A DNA stretch of 14,075 nucleotides from CAMEON01 sp045643785 (GTDB lineage: Bacteria; Bacillota; Clostridia; Oscillospirales; CAG-272), in assembly GCA_045643785.1 (NCBI GenBank), contig JAZRFR010000176.1, positions 1 to 14,075 on the forward strand, written 5' to 3'. The notes under the pieces were generated by a model. It worked only from the letters and a program-made list of their open reading frames with translations, did not search any database and was not told the DNA's origin. The position numbers and the translations under genes are program-made. Positions 1 to 6,843 of this stretch are shown here, in pieces; the first letter of the stretch is position 1; each line of letters starts with the position of its first letter.

Positions 1-649
1 TCTGGACGAGCCTCTCGGCGCTCTGGACCTCAAGCTCCGCAAGGACATGCAGACCGAGCTGAAAAAGATCCAGCGGCAGACGGGCATCACCTTCATCTAC
101 GTCACCCACGACCAGGAGGAGGCTCTCTCCATGTCCGACGTCGTAGTGGTCATGTCGGGCGGTCACATCCAGCAGATCGGCTCTCCCGTGGATATCTACA
201 ACGAGCCCGTCAACGCCTTCGTAGCCGACTTCATCGGCGAGTCCAACATTCTGGACGGCATCATGCCCGCCGATAACCGTGTAAAATTCTCGGGTCATAC
301 TTTTGACTGTCTGGACGGCGGCTTTGCCAAGAACGAGCCCGTTGACGTGGTGGTGCGTCCCGAGGACGTGGACGTGGTGCCCGCCCACAAGGGTATGCTC
401 ACCGGCGTGGTCTCCTCGGTCACCTTCAAGGGCGACTACTACGAGATCATCGTGGACGTCGGCGGCTTCAAGTGGATGCTGGAGACCTCCGATTATGCGG
501 CTCCCGAGACCACCATTGGCCTCTATATTGAGCCCGAGGCCATCCACGTCATGAAAAAATCCGAATTTTCGGGTCAGTTTGGCGACTATTCTTCCTTCAG
601 CGACGAGCTGGAGCACCTGTCGGATATCACCGAGGAGGATGAGGAATGA
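1..649 (+). CDS. potA: Polyamine ABC transporter ATPase PotA, 3' part only (5' end outside window)
   Basis: The reading frame is open from base 2 and gives the last 215 residues of an ABC ATPase. It begins inside Walker B and the D-loop (LDEPLGALD), followed by the H-loop context YVTHDQEEAL. After about residue 85 comes a TOBE_2-type C-terminal domain (VVVRPEDVDV), which is the layout of spermidine/putrescine importer ATPases such as PotA. The protein ends in an acidic tail (EEDEE). Walker A and the signature motif lie upstream of the window. Its stop overlaps the potB start as ATGA, implying translational coupling. It would power uptake on the cytoplasmic face of the PotBC channel. Related CUT1/MOI-type ATPases look similar, but the potBCD neighbours settle the assignment. 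Confidence 0.93.
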   Translation, partial: LDEPLGALDLKLRKDMQTELKKIQRQTGITFIYVTHDQEEALSMSDVVVVMSGGHIQQIGSPVDIYNEPVNAFVADFIGESNILDGIMPADNRVKFSGHTFDCLDGGFAKNEPVDVVVRPEDVDVVPAHKGMLTGVVSSVTFKGDYYEIIVDVGGFKWMLETSDYAAPETTIGLYIEPEAIHVMKKSEFSGQFGDYSSFSDELEHLSDITEEDEE

Positions 650-1554
650 AGAATCAAGCCATCCGTCCCGAGCCCCCTCCCGGGGCTGCTAAGCCCGGCG
701 CTGCTAAGCCCGGCGCTTCTCGCAAGAAAAAAAGCGCACAGAGCAACGTCTTCCAAAAGATCGCGGCGGTGCCCCACACCGTCTGGACGGTCATGTTCAT
801 CGTGGCGCCCATGCTCTTCGTGCTCTACTTCGCCTTTACCGATGCCGAAGGAGCTTTCTCCTTCTCCAATATCGGAGATCTGGGGCAGTACACCAACGTG
901 TTCATCCTCTCCATCGCCTTTGCCCTGATCGCCACCGTGGTCTGCCTGCTCATAGGCTACCCCCTCGCCTACTTCATGTCCCGCCAGTCCCCCCGGGCGC
1001 AAAAGATCCTCATGGTGCTCATTATGCTCCCCATGTGGTGCAACCTGCTCATCCGCACCTACGCGCTGATGGCGCTTCTGGACAACGGCGGTCTGCTCAA
1101 CTCCCTGCTCAGCAAGCTGGGTCTGGAGCCCCTGTCCATCGTAGGCTCCTATTTCGGCGTCATTCTGGGCATGGTCTACGACTTTTTGCCCTACATGGTG
1201 CTTCCCATTTTCACCGCTATGACCAAGCTGGACAAGCGCTACATCGAAGCCTCCCACGACCTGGGCTGTAATTCCTGGCAGACCATGACCAAGGTCATCC
1301 TGCCCCTGACTCTGTCGGGCGTTGTGTCGGGTGTGACCATGGTGTTCGTGCCCTCCATCAGTACCTTCTACATCTCTCAGAAGCTGGGTGCCGGTAAGAT
1401 TGATCTGGTGGGTGACACCATCGAGCGTCTGTTCCAGAACGCCTCTACCTACAACGTAGGCGCGGCTATGTCCCTCGTGATGATGATCCTCATCATCCTG
1501 TCTGTTGCCATTATGAATAAGTTCTCCGACGAGGAAGGAGGCATGGTACCGTGA
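646..1554 (+). CDS. potB: Spermidine/putrescine ABC transporter permease PotB
   Basis: This 302-aa integral membrane protein is one half of the polyamine import channel. About six hydrophobic segments are visible, roughly at residues 46-65, 86-110, 120-145, 165-190, 218-243 and 271-290. The cytoplasmic EAA loop, which contacts PotA, is at about 201-229 (EASHDLGCNSW). The first 45 residues form an unusual Pro/Ala/Lys-rich tail with two exact copies of AAKPG followed by RKKK, probably cytosolic. The start ATG overlaps the potA stop by 4 nt, and a ribosome site (GAGGAGGATGAGG) lies within the end of potA. The protein is otherwise of normal length for the family. Confidence 0.93.
   Translation: MKNQAIRPEPPPGAAKPGAAKPGASRKKKSAQSNVFQKIAAVPHTVWTVMFIVAPMLFVLYFAFTDAEGAFSFSNIGDLGQYTNVFILSIAFALIATVVCLLIGYPLAYFMSRQSPRAQKILMVLIMLPMWCNLLIRTYALMALLDNGGLLNSLLSKLGLEPLSIVGSYFGVILGMVYDFLPYMVLPIFTAMTKLDKRYIEASHDLGCNSWQTMTKVILPLTLSGVVSGVTMVFVPSISTFYISQKLGAGKIDLVGDTIERLFQNASTYNVGAAMSLVMMILIILSVAIMNKFSDEEGGMVP
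685..714 (+). repeat. Two tandem 15-bp repeats inside potB
   Basis: Two exact head-to-tail copies of GCTGCTAAGCCCGGC are present at 685-699 and 700-714, followed by a decayed start of a third copy (GCTTCT). They encode AAKPG twice in the N-terminal tail of PotB and keep the reading frame, so the tail can lengthen or shorten by slippage without breaking the gene. Confidence 0.85.
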
Positions 1555-2369
1555 AATTCCTTTCCAAGTGCTACATCGGCCTCATTTTCTTCCTCCTCTA
1601 TATCCCCATCGTGGTGCTCATCATCTTCTCCTTCAACGAATCGGGCAGTCTGGCTGAATTTTCGGGCTTCTCCTTCATGTGGTACGAGGAGCTGTTCCAC
1701 GACGAGGAAGCCTTCTCGGCCCTCCGCAATTCCCTTGTGCTGGCTATCAGCTCGTCTCTGATCGCTACGGTGCTGGGCACCTTCGGCGCGCTGGGTCTGC
1801 ACCGCATGAAGAATCGCTATATCAAAAAGCCCATCATGACCGTGACCAATATCCCCATGATGAACCCCGATATCGTCACCGGTGTCTCCATGATGCTGCT
1901 CTTCGTGGCGGTCGCTACCTTCCTGGGCACCCGCGAGCTCTTTGGCTTCGGCACTCTGCTCATTGCACACGTCACCTTCAACGTCCCCTACGTCATCCTG
2001 TCGGTCATGCCCCGCTTCCAACAACTGGACAAATCCCTGTCCGAGGCGGCGCAGGATCTGGGCTGTACTCCCTCCCGCGCTTTCTTCATGGTGGAGCTGC
2101 CTGAGATCATCCCCGGCATCATTTCGGGTCTGATGATGAGCTTCACCCTGTCTCTGGACGACTTCGTGATCTCTCACTTCGTCAGCTCCCCCAATTTCCA
2201 GACCCTGCCCCTGTACGTGTATAACCAGACGGCGCACAACGTAAAATTCAGTATGTACGCCCTGTCTGCCCTCATCGTAGCGGTAATTCTGACCATTCTG
2301 CTGATCGTCAACTTCGCAGGCTCTGCGGCTGACCGCAAGGGCAAGCGTCAGAAGGGAGGGCGCGCGTGA
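1551..2369 (+). CDS. potC: Spermidine/putrescine ABC transporter permease PotC
   Basis: This 272-aa membrane protein is the second channel subunit. Hydrophobic segments lie near residues 9-27, 62-84, 106-125, 133-153, 186-206 and 236-256. The EAA loop is at about 164-192 (SEAAQDLGCTPSRAFF), and the SLDDFVIS stretch after it is typical of PotC. The start is GTG at 1551, overlapping the potB stop as GTGA. A strong site GAGGAAGGAGG at 1531-1541 precedes it by 9 nt, which supports this start over the nearby out-of-frame ATG at 1543. It follows potB and precedes potD in the usual potABCD order. The C-terminus is short and basic. Confidence 0.93.
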   Translation: MKFLSKCYIGLIFFLLYIPIVVLIIFSFNESGSLAEFSGFSFMWYEELFHDEEAFSALRNSLVLAISSSLIATVLGTFGALGLHRMKNRYIKKPIMTVTNIPMMNPDIVTGVSMMLLFVAVATFLGTRELFGFGTLLIAHVTFNVPYVILSVMPRFQQLDKSLSEAAQDLGCTPSRAFFMVELPEIIPGIISGLMMSFTLSLDDFVISHFVSSPNFQTLPLYVYNQTAHNVKFSMYALSALIVAVILTILLIVNFAGSAADRKGKRQKGGRA

Positions 2370-3628
2370 TGAAAAAACACATTCGTCTTGCTTCCCTTCT
2401 GCTGGCTGCGATGCTTCTCTTCCCCCTCGTTATGGGTCTGACCGCCTGCTCCGAGGGTGGGGGTGATACCGTGACCCTCTACGTCTACAACTGGGGCGAG
2501 TACATTTCCGACGGCTCCGAGGGAACTCTGGACACCAATGAAATGTTCGAGGAATGGTACTACGAGACCTACGGTGTCAAGGTAGAGGTCAACTACTCCA
2601 CCTACTCCAGTAACGAAAGCATGTACGCCAAGCTCAGCTCGGGCTCGGTGAACTACGATGTAGTAGTCCCCTCTGACTACATGATCGAGCGCATGATCGC
2701 CGAGGATATGCTGGCACCCCTCAATTTTGAGAACATTCCGAACATTGGTAACATCCATCCCGATTTCTTCGGTGAGAACGCCGTCTACGACTACTACGAC
2801 CCCGACAATCTGTACGCCGTTCCCTACATGTACGGCATGATCGGCATCATCTACAACACCACCATGGTGACAGAGGATGATCCTGAGTTGGGCTCCTGGG
2901 CGCTCATGTGGGACGACGACGAGGAGCACGGGCACGTAGGCAACATCCTTCAGTTCAACAACTCCCGCGATGCCTTTGGCACCGCCCAGTACTTCCTGGG
3001 TCTGGACGTCAACTCCGACAGCGAGGACGATTGGCGCAAAGCGCTGGAAAAGCTCAAGGAGCAGAAGCCCATGTTGCAGGGCTACGTCATGGGCGAGATC
3101 TTCAACAAGATGGAGAACGGCTCTGCCGCCATCGCCGCCTACTATGCAGGTGACTTTCTCTCCATGTATGAGAACAACGAGGATCTGGAGTTCTTCTACC
3201 CCAAGGAGGGCACCAACCTCTACGTGGACGCCATGTGCATTCCCAAGACCTCCCAGAACAAGGAGATCGCAGAAGCGTACATCGACTTCATGCTGACCGA
3301 GGCTCCTGCCGTGGCCAACGCCGAGTACACCTACTACGCATCCCCCAACACCGCCGTTCGCGAGAATCAGGAATATATTGACTATATGAATGAGATCAAG
3401 GAAGGCGGCTACGATCTGATGTACAACACCGACGCGGTGAAGACCTCCTCCTCCTACAAGAATCTGGACGGAGAGAAGCTCAAGATGCTCAACGGTCTGT
3501 GGGAAGAGCTCAAGTCGGATATCGAGGTGGGACTCCCCATCTACGTCATCTGCGGCGTGATCCTGGTGATCATCATCGGCGGAGGAACCTTCCTCGGCGT
3601 GAGGAAAAAGATCCGCGACAAGTATTAA
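2366..3628 (+). CDS. potD: Polyamine-binding lipoprotein PotD with extra C-terminal membrane helix
   Basis: This 420-aa protein is the extracytoplasmic substrate-binding component. A lipoprotein signal peptide occupies residues 1-27, with lipobox LTAC and lipidated Cys28. The mature protein opens with the PotD-type TLYVYNWGEYI (37-47). It also has VPSDYMIERM (101-110), AVPYMYGMIGIIYN (151-164) and YPKEGTNLYVDAMCIP (278-293), which match the conserved pocket regions of PotD/PotF proteins. Residues 390-412 form a hydrophobic helix followed by RKKIRDKY. Family members such as E. coli PotD do not have this, so the protein may be anchored at both ends. The start is either GTG 2366 (GTGA overlap with potC) or ATG 2369; the ribosome site GAAGGGAGGG at 2351-2360 serves either. 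A terminator follows 7 nt after the stop. Confidence 0.92.
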   Translation: MMKKHIRLASLLLAAMLLFPLVMGLTACSEGGGDTVTLYVYNWGEYISDGSEGTLDTNEMFEEWYYETYGVKVEVNYSTYSSNESMYAKLSSGSVNYDVVVPSDYMIERMIAEDMLAPLNFENIPNIGNIHPDFFGENAVYDYYDPDNLYAVPYMYGMIGIIYNTTMVTEDDPELGSWALMWDDDEEHGHVGNILQFNNSRDAFGTAQYFLGLDVNSDSEDDWRKALEKLKEQKPMLQGYVMGEIFNKMENGSAAIAAYYAGDFLSMYENNEDLEFFYPKEGTNLYVDAMCIPKTSQNKEIAEAYIDFMLTEAPAVANAEYTYYASPNTAVRENQEYIDYMNEIKEGGYDLMYNTDAVKTSSSYKNLDGEKLKMLNGLWEELKSDIEVGLPIYVICGVILVIIIGGGTFLGVRKKIRDKY

Positions 3629-3635
3629 CCAATTC

Positions 3636-3664
3636 GGGAGGATGCAAAGCATCCTCCCATTTTG
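3636..3664 (+). terminator. Intrinsic terminator of the pot operon
   Basis: A perfect 10-bp inverted repeat, GGGAGGATGC at 3636-3645 and GCATCCTCCC at 3649-3658, closes on an AAA triloop and is followed by ATTTTG. It sits just after potD. The T-run is short, so termination may be helped by the hairpins of the repeat element that begins directly after it. Confidence 0.8.
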
Positions 3665-3666
3665 TA

Positions 3667-3873
3667 AATTGCAGTTTGTCGGCCAGGGGCTTTGCCCCTG
3701 GACCCCACCAGAAACCCTTTTGAAAAAGGGTTTCTGGACTTCCTAAAACTTTTAAAAAGAGTTACTTATCAATGCTTTTTTGAAGGTTTTTGAGATTCCA
3801 AAGAACTTTTTTCAAAAAGTTCTTTGGTGGGGGTGCAGGGGCAAAGCCCCTGCCCGATAACCCCAAATTTGAA
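3667..3873 (+). repeat. Structured dispersed intergenic repeat, copy A (five hairpins)
   Basis: This 207-nt noncoding stretch shares its ends (AATTGCAGTTT and CCCAAATTTGAA), several internal blocks and its hairpin order with copy B at 13650-13854. Hairpins: H1 3683-3701 (8 bp, TTT loop); H2 3708-3737 (13 bp, TGAA loop); H3 about 3745-3790 (long, AT-rich, with G-U pairs); H4 3798-3827 (13-14 bp); H5 3835-3853 (8 bp, AAA loop). Shared blocks with copy B include AGATTCCAAAG, CTTTGGTGGGGGTG and GGGGCAAAGCCCC. It fills the gap between potD and the sugar kinase, and I see no sigma-A-like promoter in it. It could be a mobile non-autonomous repeat, a structured RNA or a transcript-processing or termination element. 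The function is not known to me. Confidence 0.8.
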
Positions 3874-3883
3874 AGGTGCTGTT

Positions 3884-4786
3884 ATGATCTATACTGTTAC
3901 GTTTAATCCGGCTATCGACTACGTCATGCGCCTGCCCGTTTTGCGAGAGGGCGAGACAAACCGCGCAACCGACGCCGAGCTTCATTTCGGTGGCAAGGGC
4001 ATCAACGTGTCCTGCGTACTGTCGGAGCTGGGGGTGGAGAATACTGCCCTGGGCTTCATCGCCGGCTTCACGGGAGAGGCCTTGGTTGCCCATCTGGCCG
4101 AACGAGGCATCCATACCGATTTCATCCGACTCCCCGAGGGGCTGACCCGCATCAACGTCAAGGTTAAGACCGAGCAGGAAGGGGCGCAGGAAACCGAGAT
4201 CAACGCGGCGGGGCCTGCGATTCCGGAGACCTGCATGGACGCCCTGATGGCCAAGCTGGACACCCTCGCCGAGGGGGACACCTTGGTGCTGGCAGGGAGC
4301 ATTCCCCCTTCTCTGCCCAAAGATACGTACAGCCGCATCCTGGAGCGGCTTGCAGGACGAGGCATCCGCTTCGTCGTGGACGCGGAAGGTGAACTGCTCA
4401 CCGCTACCCTTCCCCATCATCCCTTCCTCATCAAGCCCAACCGTGCCGAGCTGGAGGGCATCGTAGGACGGGCGCTCCCCACCGACGACGACCTGCAAAA
4501 GGCCGCCGCTGAGCTGCAACGGCTGGGGGCTGTCAACGTGCTGGTCTCTCTGGGTGGAGACGGGGCTCTGCTCCTGGACGAACACGGTGTCTGTCACCGC
4601 GAGCCTGCCCTGTCCATTCTGCCTGTGAACACCGTAGGCGCGGGGGATTCCATGGTAGCGGGCTTTCTCGCAGGAGTGGAGCGAAGCTACGGCTACGCCC
4701 TGCGCTTGGGAATTGCCTGCGGGGGCGCTACGGCGGGGAGTGAAGGTCTGGCGACCCGATCGAGCATAGAGCAATTTACCAAATAA
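3884..4786 (+). CDS. fruK: 1-phosphofructokinase / tagatose-6-phosphate kinase-type PfkB sugar kinase
   Basis: This 300-aa PfkB-family (ribokinase fold) kinase opens with MIYTVTFNPAIDY, as FruK and LacC proteins do. Further motifs are GGKGIN (36-41), VLAGSIPPSLP, the PNRAELE segment, and the catalytic anion-hole motif NTVGAGDS (249-256), with Asp255 as the likely base. FruK makes fructose-1,6-bisphosphate from fructose-1-phosphate with ATP; LacC acts on tagatose-6-phosphate, and sequence alone does not separate them with certainty. The start is ATG 3884, preceded by GAAAGG; an in-frame extension to 3824 would begin inside the repeat element and is rejected. No fructose PTS or FruR gene is adjacent, so the gene is stand-alone here. 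A bidirectional terminator follows. Confidence 0.85.
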   Translation: MIYTVTFNPAIDYVMRLPVLREGETNRATDAELHFGGKGINVSCVLSELGVENTALGFIAGFTGEALVAHLAERGIHTDFIRLPEGLTRINVKVKTEQEGAQETEINAAGPAIPETCMDALMAKLDTLAEGDTLVLAGSIPPSLPKDTYSRILERLAGRGIRFVVDAEGELLTATLPHHPFLIKPNRAELEGIVGRALPTDDDLQKAAAELQRLGAVNVLVSLGGDGALLLDEHGVCHREPALSILPVNTVGAGDSMVAGFLAGVERSYGYALRLGIACGGATAGSEGLATRSSIEQFTK

Positions 4787-4790
4787 ACAG

Positions 4791-4828
4791 ATAAAGGGTG
4801 TCGGGGCAAAGCCTCCGACACCCTTTAT
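4791..4828. terminator. Bidirectional terminator between the sugar kinase gene and sfsA
   Basis: The inverted repeat ATAAAGGGTGTCGG (4791-4804) and CCGACACCCTTTAT (4815-4828) forms 14 perfect pairs. The interior can add GGC/GCC around an AAA loop. Flanks are T-rich in both directions. It lies between the convergent stop codons at 4786 (+) and 4835 (-), so it can end both transcripts. Confidence 0.88.
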
Positions 4829-4834
4829 CTATCT

Positions 4835-5572
4835 TTACAGTTCAACGGGTACAGGCAGATCTGCCGTCACGGACAGCCGCAATGTGCCATCCCCGGCCTC
4901 CTCGGTCTCCACCACGCAATCCACGGCCAGAACCTGAACCCCCGCCTCCTTCGCCTCGCGGAGGGCGTCACCAAATGCCCTGTGGGTCTCGTCGTTGGGG
5001 CGCAAGGCGGTGATCCCCTTCATCTGCACGACGAACAGGATATAGGCAGGATGTCCCTCACGGGCAAGAGCGGTCAGCTCGCGGATGTGCTTGACCCCTC
5101 GCTCGGTGGGCGCGTCGGGAAAATAGGCCACGCCGTCCCGCTCCAGGGTACAGCCCTTAACCTCCAGGTATGCCGTCGTTCCCCGCTCATCCATGATGCA
5201 GAAATCGAAGCGGGAATCCCCGTGGGTGACTTCTCGCTTGAAAATGGCATCGGGAGAAAACAAACCGCTCTCACGCAACCACTCGGCGGCAATGGCGTTG
5301 GGAGCCTGGGAATCCATGTTGATGAACAGGGTGGTTCCGTCGGCCTTGACCTTCTCTACGGCCACAAGATCGTAGGGAGTCTTGCGTTGCGCCTTGGCGC
5401 GGTTCTCGGATGCGGCCAGATACACGGTGGCACCTGCGGGAAGCAGTTCCTTACACCGCCCCGTGTTCTTGACGTGAACGGTAAGAATCTCGCCATCCAG
5501 CTCCACCTGCGCGATGAAGCGATTGGGACGGGAGAGGAATTTGGCTTTGACAATGGGAGTCGCGTAGGTCAT
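4835..5572 (-). CDS. sfsA: Sugar fermentation stimulation protein homolog SfsA
   Basis: This 245-aa protein matches SfsA across its length. It has a small N-terminal OB-like part (TPIVKAKFLSRPNRFIAQV, residues 5-23) with VKNTGRCKELL (34-44). A PD-(D/E)XK nuclease-like core follows: RFDF with Asp123 and YLEVKG with Glu137 and Lys139. The family hallmark FPDAPTERGVKHIREL is at 151-166. SfsA proteins bind DNA and were linked genetically to maltose metabolism in E. coli; the biochemical role is not settled. The start is ATG 5572, with GGGAGG at 5581-5586 eight bases upstream. An upstream in-frame ATG at 5629 would overlap the phosphatase gene deeply and is not used. The start follows the upstream stop by one base (TGAGATG), so it is coupled as the last gene of the operon. 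Confidence 0.93.
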   Translation of the reverse strand: MTYATPIVKAKFLSRPNRFIAQVELDGEILTVHVKNTGRCKELLPAGATVYLAASENRAKAQRKTPYDLVAVEKVKADGTTLFINMDSQAPNAIAAEWLRESGLFSPDAIFKREVTHGDSRFDFCIMDERGTTAYLEVKGCTLERDGVAYFPDAPTERGVKHIRELTALAREGHPAYILFVVQMKGITALRPNDETHRAFGDALREAKEAGVQVLAVDCVVETEEAGDGTLRLSVTADLPVPVEL

Positions 5573-5573
5573 C

Positions 5574-6062
5574 TCACTCGCCTCCCTTTTTTCTTGCCTC
5601 GGGGATGAGGAGATCCAGCCAAGCGTCACAGCCCTCGTCGATGTCGCGGTAGGTCACGTCAAAGCGGTCGGTGTACCAAGGGTCGGCCACGTCGCCGCCA
5701 CGGGCGGTGGATTCCATGAAGCGGCGCACCTTACCCTGTGGGTCACTTCCGATGATACGCATGAGATTGCGGATGTTGTTTCCGTCCATGCAGAGCAGGT
5801 AATCATAAGCGGCGTAGTCGGCCTTGGTGACCTGAACCGCTCGTTTGCCGTCGCAGGTGATGCCGTGCTTACGGAGCTCCCGTTGAGCGGGCGGGTAGAC
5901 GGGATTGCCCACGCCGTTCCAAACCTCCTCGGTGGAGGTAGCGGCAGAGGATACCGAAAAGAGGGGGGATACCCCTCTCTCGGCGGCCTTTTTGCGGAAC
6001 ACGAATTCCGCCATGGGACTGCGGCAGATATTGCCGTGGCAGACGAATAGAATTTTTATCAT
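5574..6062 (-). CDS. Low-molecular-weight protein tyrosine phosphatase
   Basis: This 162-aa protein has the family's P-loop at its N-terminus, CHGNICRS, with nucleophile Cys8 and Arg14 (CX5R). The general-acid loop VADPWYTD carries Asp127. The length is typical (about 150-165 aa). Members remove phosphate from protein phosphotyrosine (sometimes phosphoarginine in Firmicutes) in the cytosol; the substrate here cannot be told. The start is ATG 6062, giving the expected MIKILFVCHGN. A longer reading from 6113 would enter the permease gene. A weak site TAAGG overlaps the permease stop 10 nt upstream, so translation is probably coupled. No partner tyrosine kinase is in the window. Confidence 0.92.
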   Translation of the reverse strand: MIKILFVCHGNICRSPMAEFVFRKKAAERGVSPLFSVSSAATSTEEVWNGVGNPVYPPAQRELRKHGITCDGKRAVQVTKADYAAYDYLLCMDGNNIRNLMRIIGSDPQGKVRRFMESTARGGDVADPWYTDRFDVTYRDIDEGCDAWLDLLIPEARKKGGE

Positions 6063-6072
6063 AGTATCAACC

Positions 6073-6843
6073 TTACAGTTGCTTTTTGTTGAATACGGCC
6101 AAGCCTCCCACAAAGCAGGAGGTACCCGTCACCGCGACGAGAATCAGGGCGGCGGTATAGTCATCGGGCGACTTGGTACCATAAATGAGGGAGTTTCCGT
6201 CGGTAAGAAGGGTGGGCAGATACTTGCTGATTTTCGGGAGCATACCCAGCAGGTAGGATACGAGAACCACGCCGCCGGCTCCCAACAGCACGCCTGTGTT
6301 CGAGGTGGAAACCGTAGAAAAGAATACCGTGAGGGAGACCACCCACAAGCCGAATACCCACCAGCATACCACCGAGAACATTAGGTTTTTCGCGATGGCA
6401 TTATCCCAGAAGTAGGCGTTATAGCCGTAAGTAATACCAAAGCACAGCCAGTAGCCCACCGTCCAGAGAACCGTCAGCACCGCGGCCTTGGAGATCACCA
6501 CCTTATAGCGCGAGAGTCCCTTGGTCAAGGAAAGAAGCAAGGTCCCGGTCTGATACTCCTTGGTAAAGATACTGCTCTCCAGAAGGACAAAGGCGATCAG
6601 AGCCATGGGCATATTCTTGAAAAACTGCACCCAAGAATCCATGGCGGTCACGGTGACGTCGGTGACGGTCATGCCGCTCTCGGCCAAAGAATCGGCCATC
6701 ATTTCGAGCAGCCAGGGAGTCAGCTTAGCCACGGCAGGATTCATGATGCCGAACAGAACAAACAGGATGCCGAGGATCATCATGCGCCCTGCGCGGATCT
6801 GCTCGGTTATTTCTTTTTTCAGGAAGGCGAACAAGGATCTCAT
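6073..6843 (-). CDS. ABC-2 type transporter permease (YxlG-like)
   Basis: This 256-aa membrane protein has about six hydrophobic segments, near residues 21-39, 73-93, 117-141, 153-177, 184-203 and 229-250. A large outside loop follows the first helix. The intracellular stretch TKEYQTGTLLLSL (94-106), ending in SRYK, is the typical ABC-2 permease coupling region. Its ATG overlaps the stop of the ATPase gene by 4 nt, so the two should form one exporter (probably two ATPases plus two permeases). The substrate is unknown. In Bacillus the corresponding gene pair is yxlF-yxlG. Lantibiotic immunity or lipid export are possible roles but nothing here decides. Confidence 0.85.
   Translation of the reverse strand: MRSLFAFLKKEITEQIRAGRMMILGILFVLFGIMNPAVAKLTPWLLEMMADSLAESGMTVTDVTVTAMDSWVQFFKNMPMALIAFVLLESSIFTKEYQTGTLLLSLTKGLSRYKVVISKAAVLTVLWTVGYWLCFGITYGYNAYFWDNAIAKNLMFSVVCWWVFGLWVVSLTVFFSTVSTSNTGVLLGAGGVVLVSYLLGMLPKISKYLPTLLTDGNSLIYGTKSPDDYTAALILVAVTGTSCFVGGLAVFNKKQL

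Noticed and set aside
2348..3652. Open frame of 434 codons on the - strand
   Set aside because: It is a full antisense shadow of potD, which has clear motifs, lipobox and operon context.
3824..3883. 20-codon upstream extension of the sugar kinase
   Set aside because: The extension lies in hairpins H4/H5 of copy A. The family start MIYTVTFNP at 3884 has its own ribosome site.
3667..3883. Riboswitch controlling the sugar kinase
   Set aside because: The hairpins upstream belong to the dispersed repeat, also present after the ferredoxin gene, and match no riboswitch core I know.
3812..4774. Open frame of 320 codons on the - strand
   Set aside because: It is antisense to the sugar kinase and begins inside repeat copy A; no motif is recognisable.
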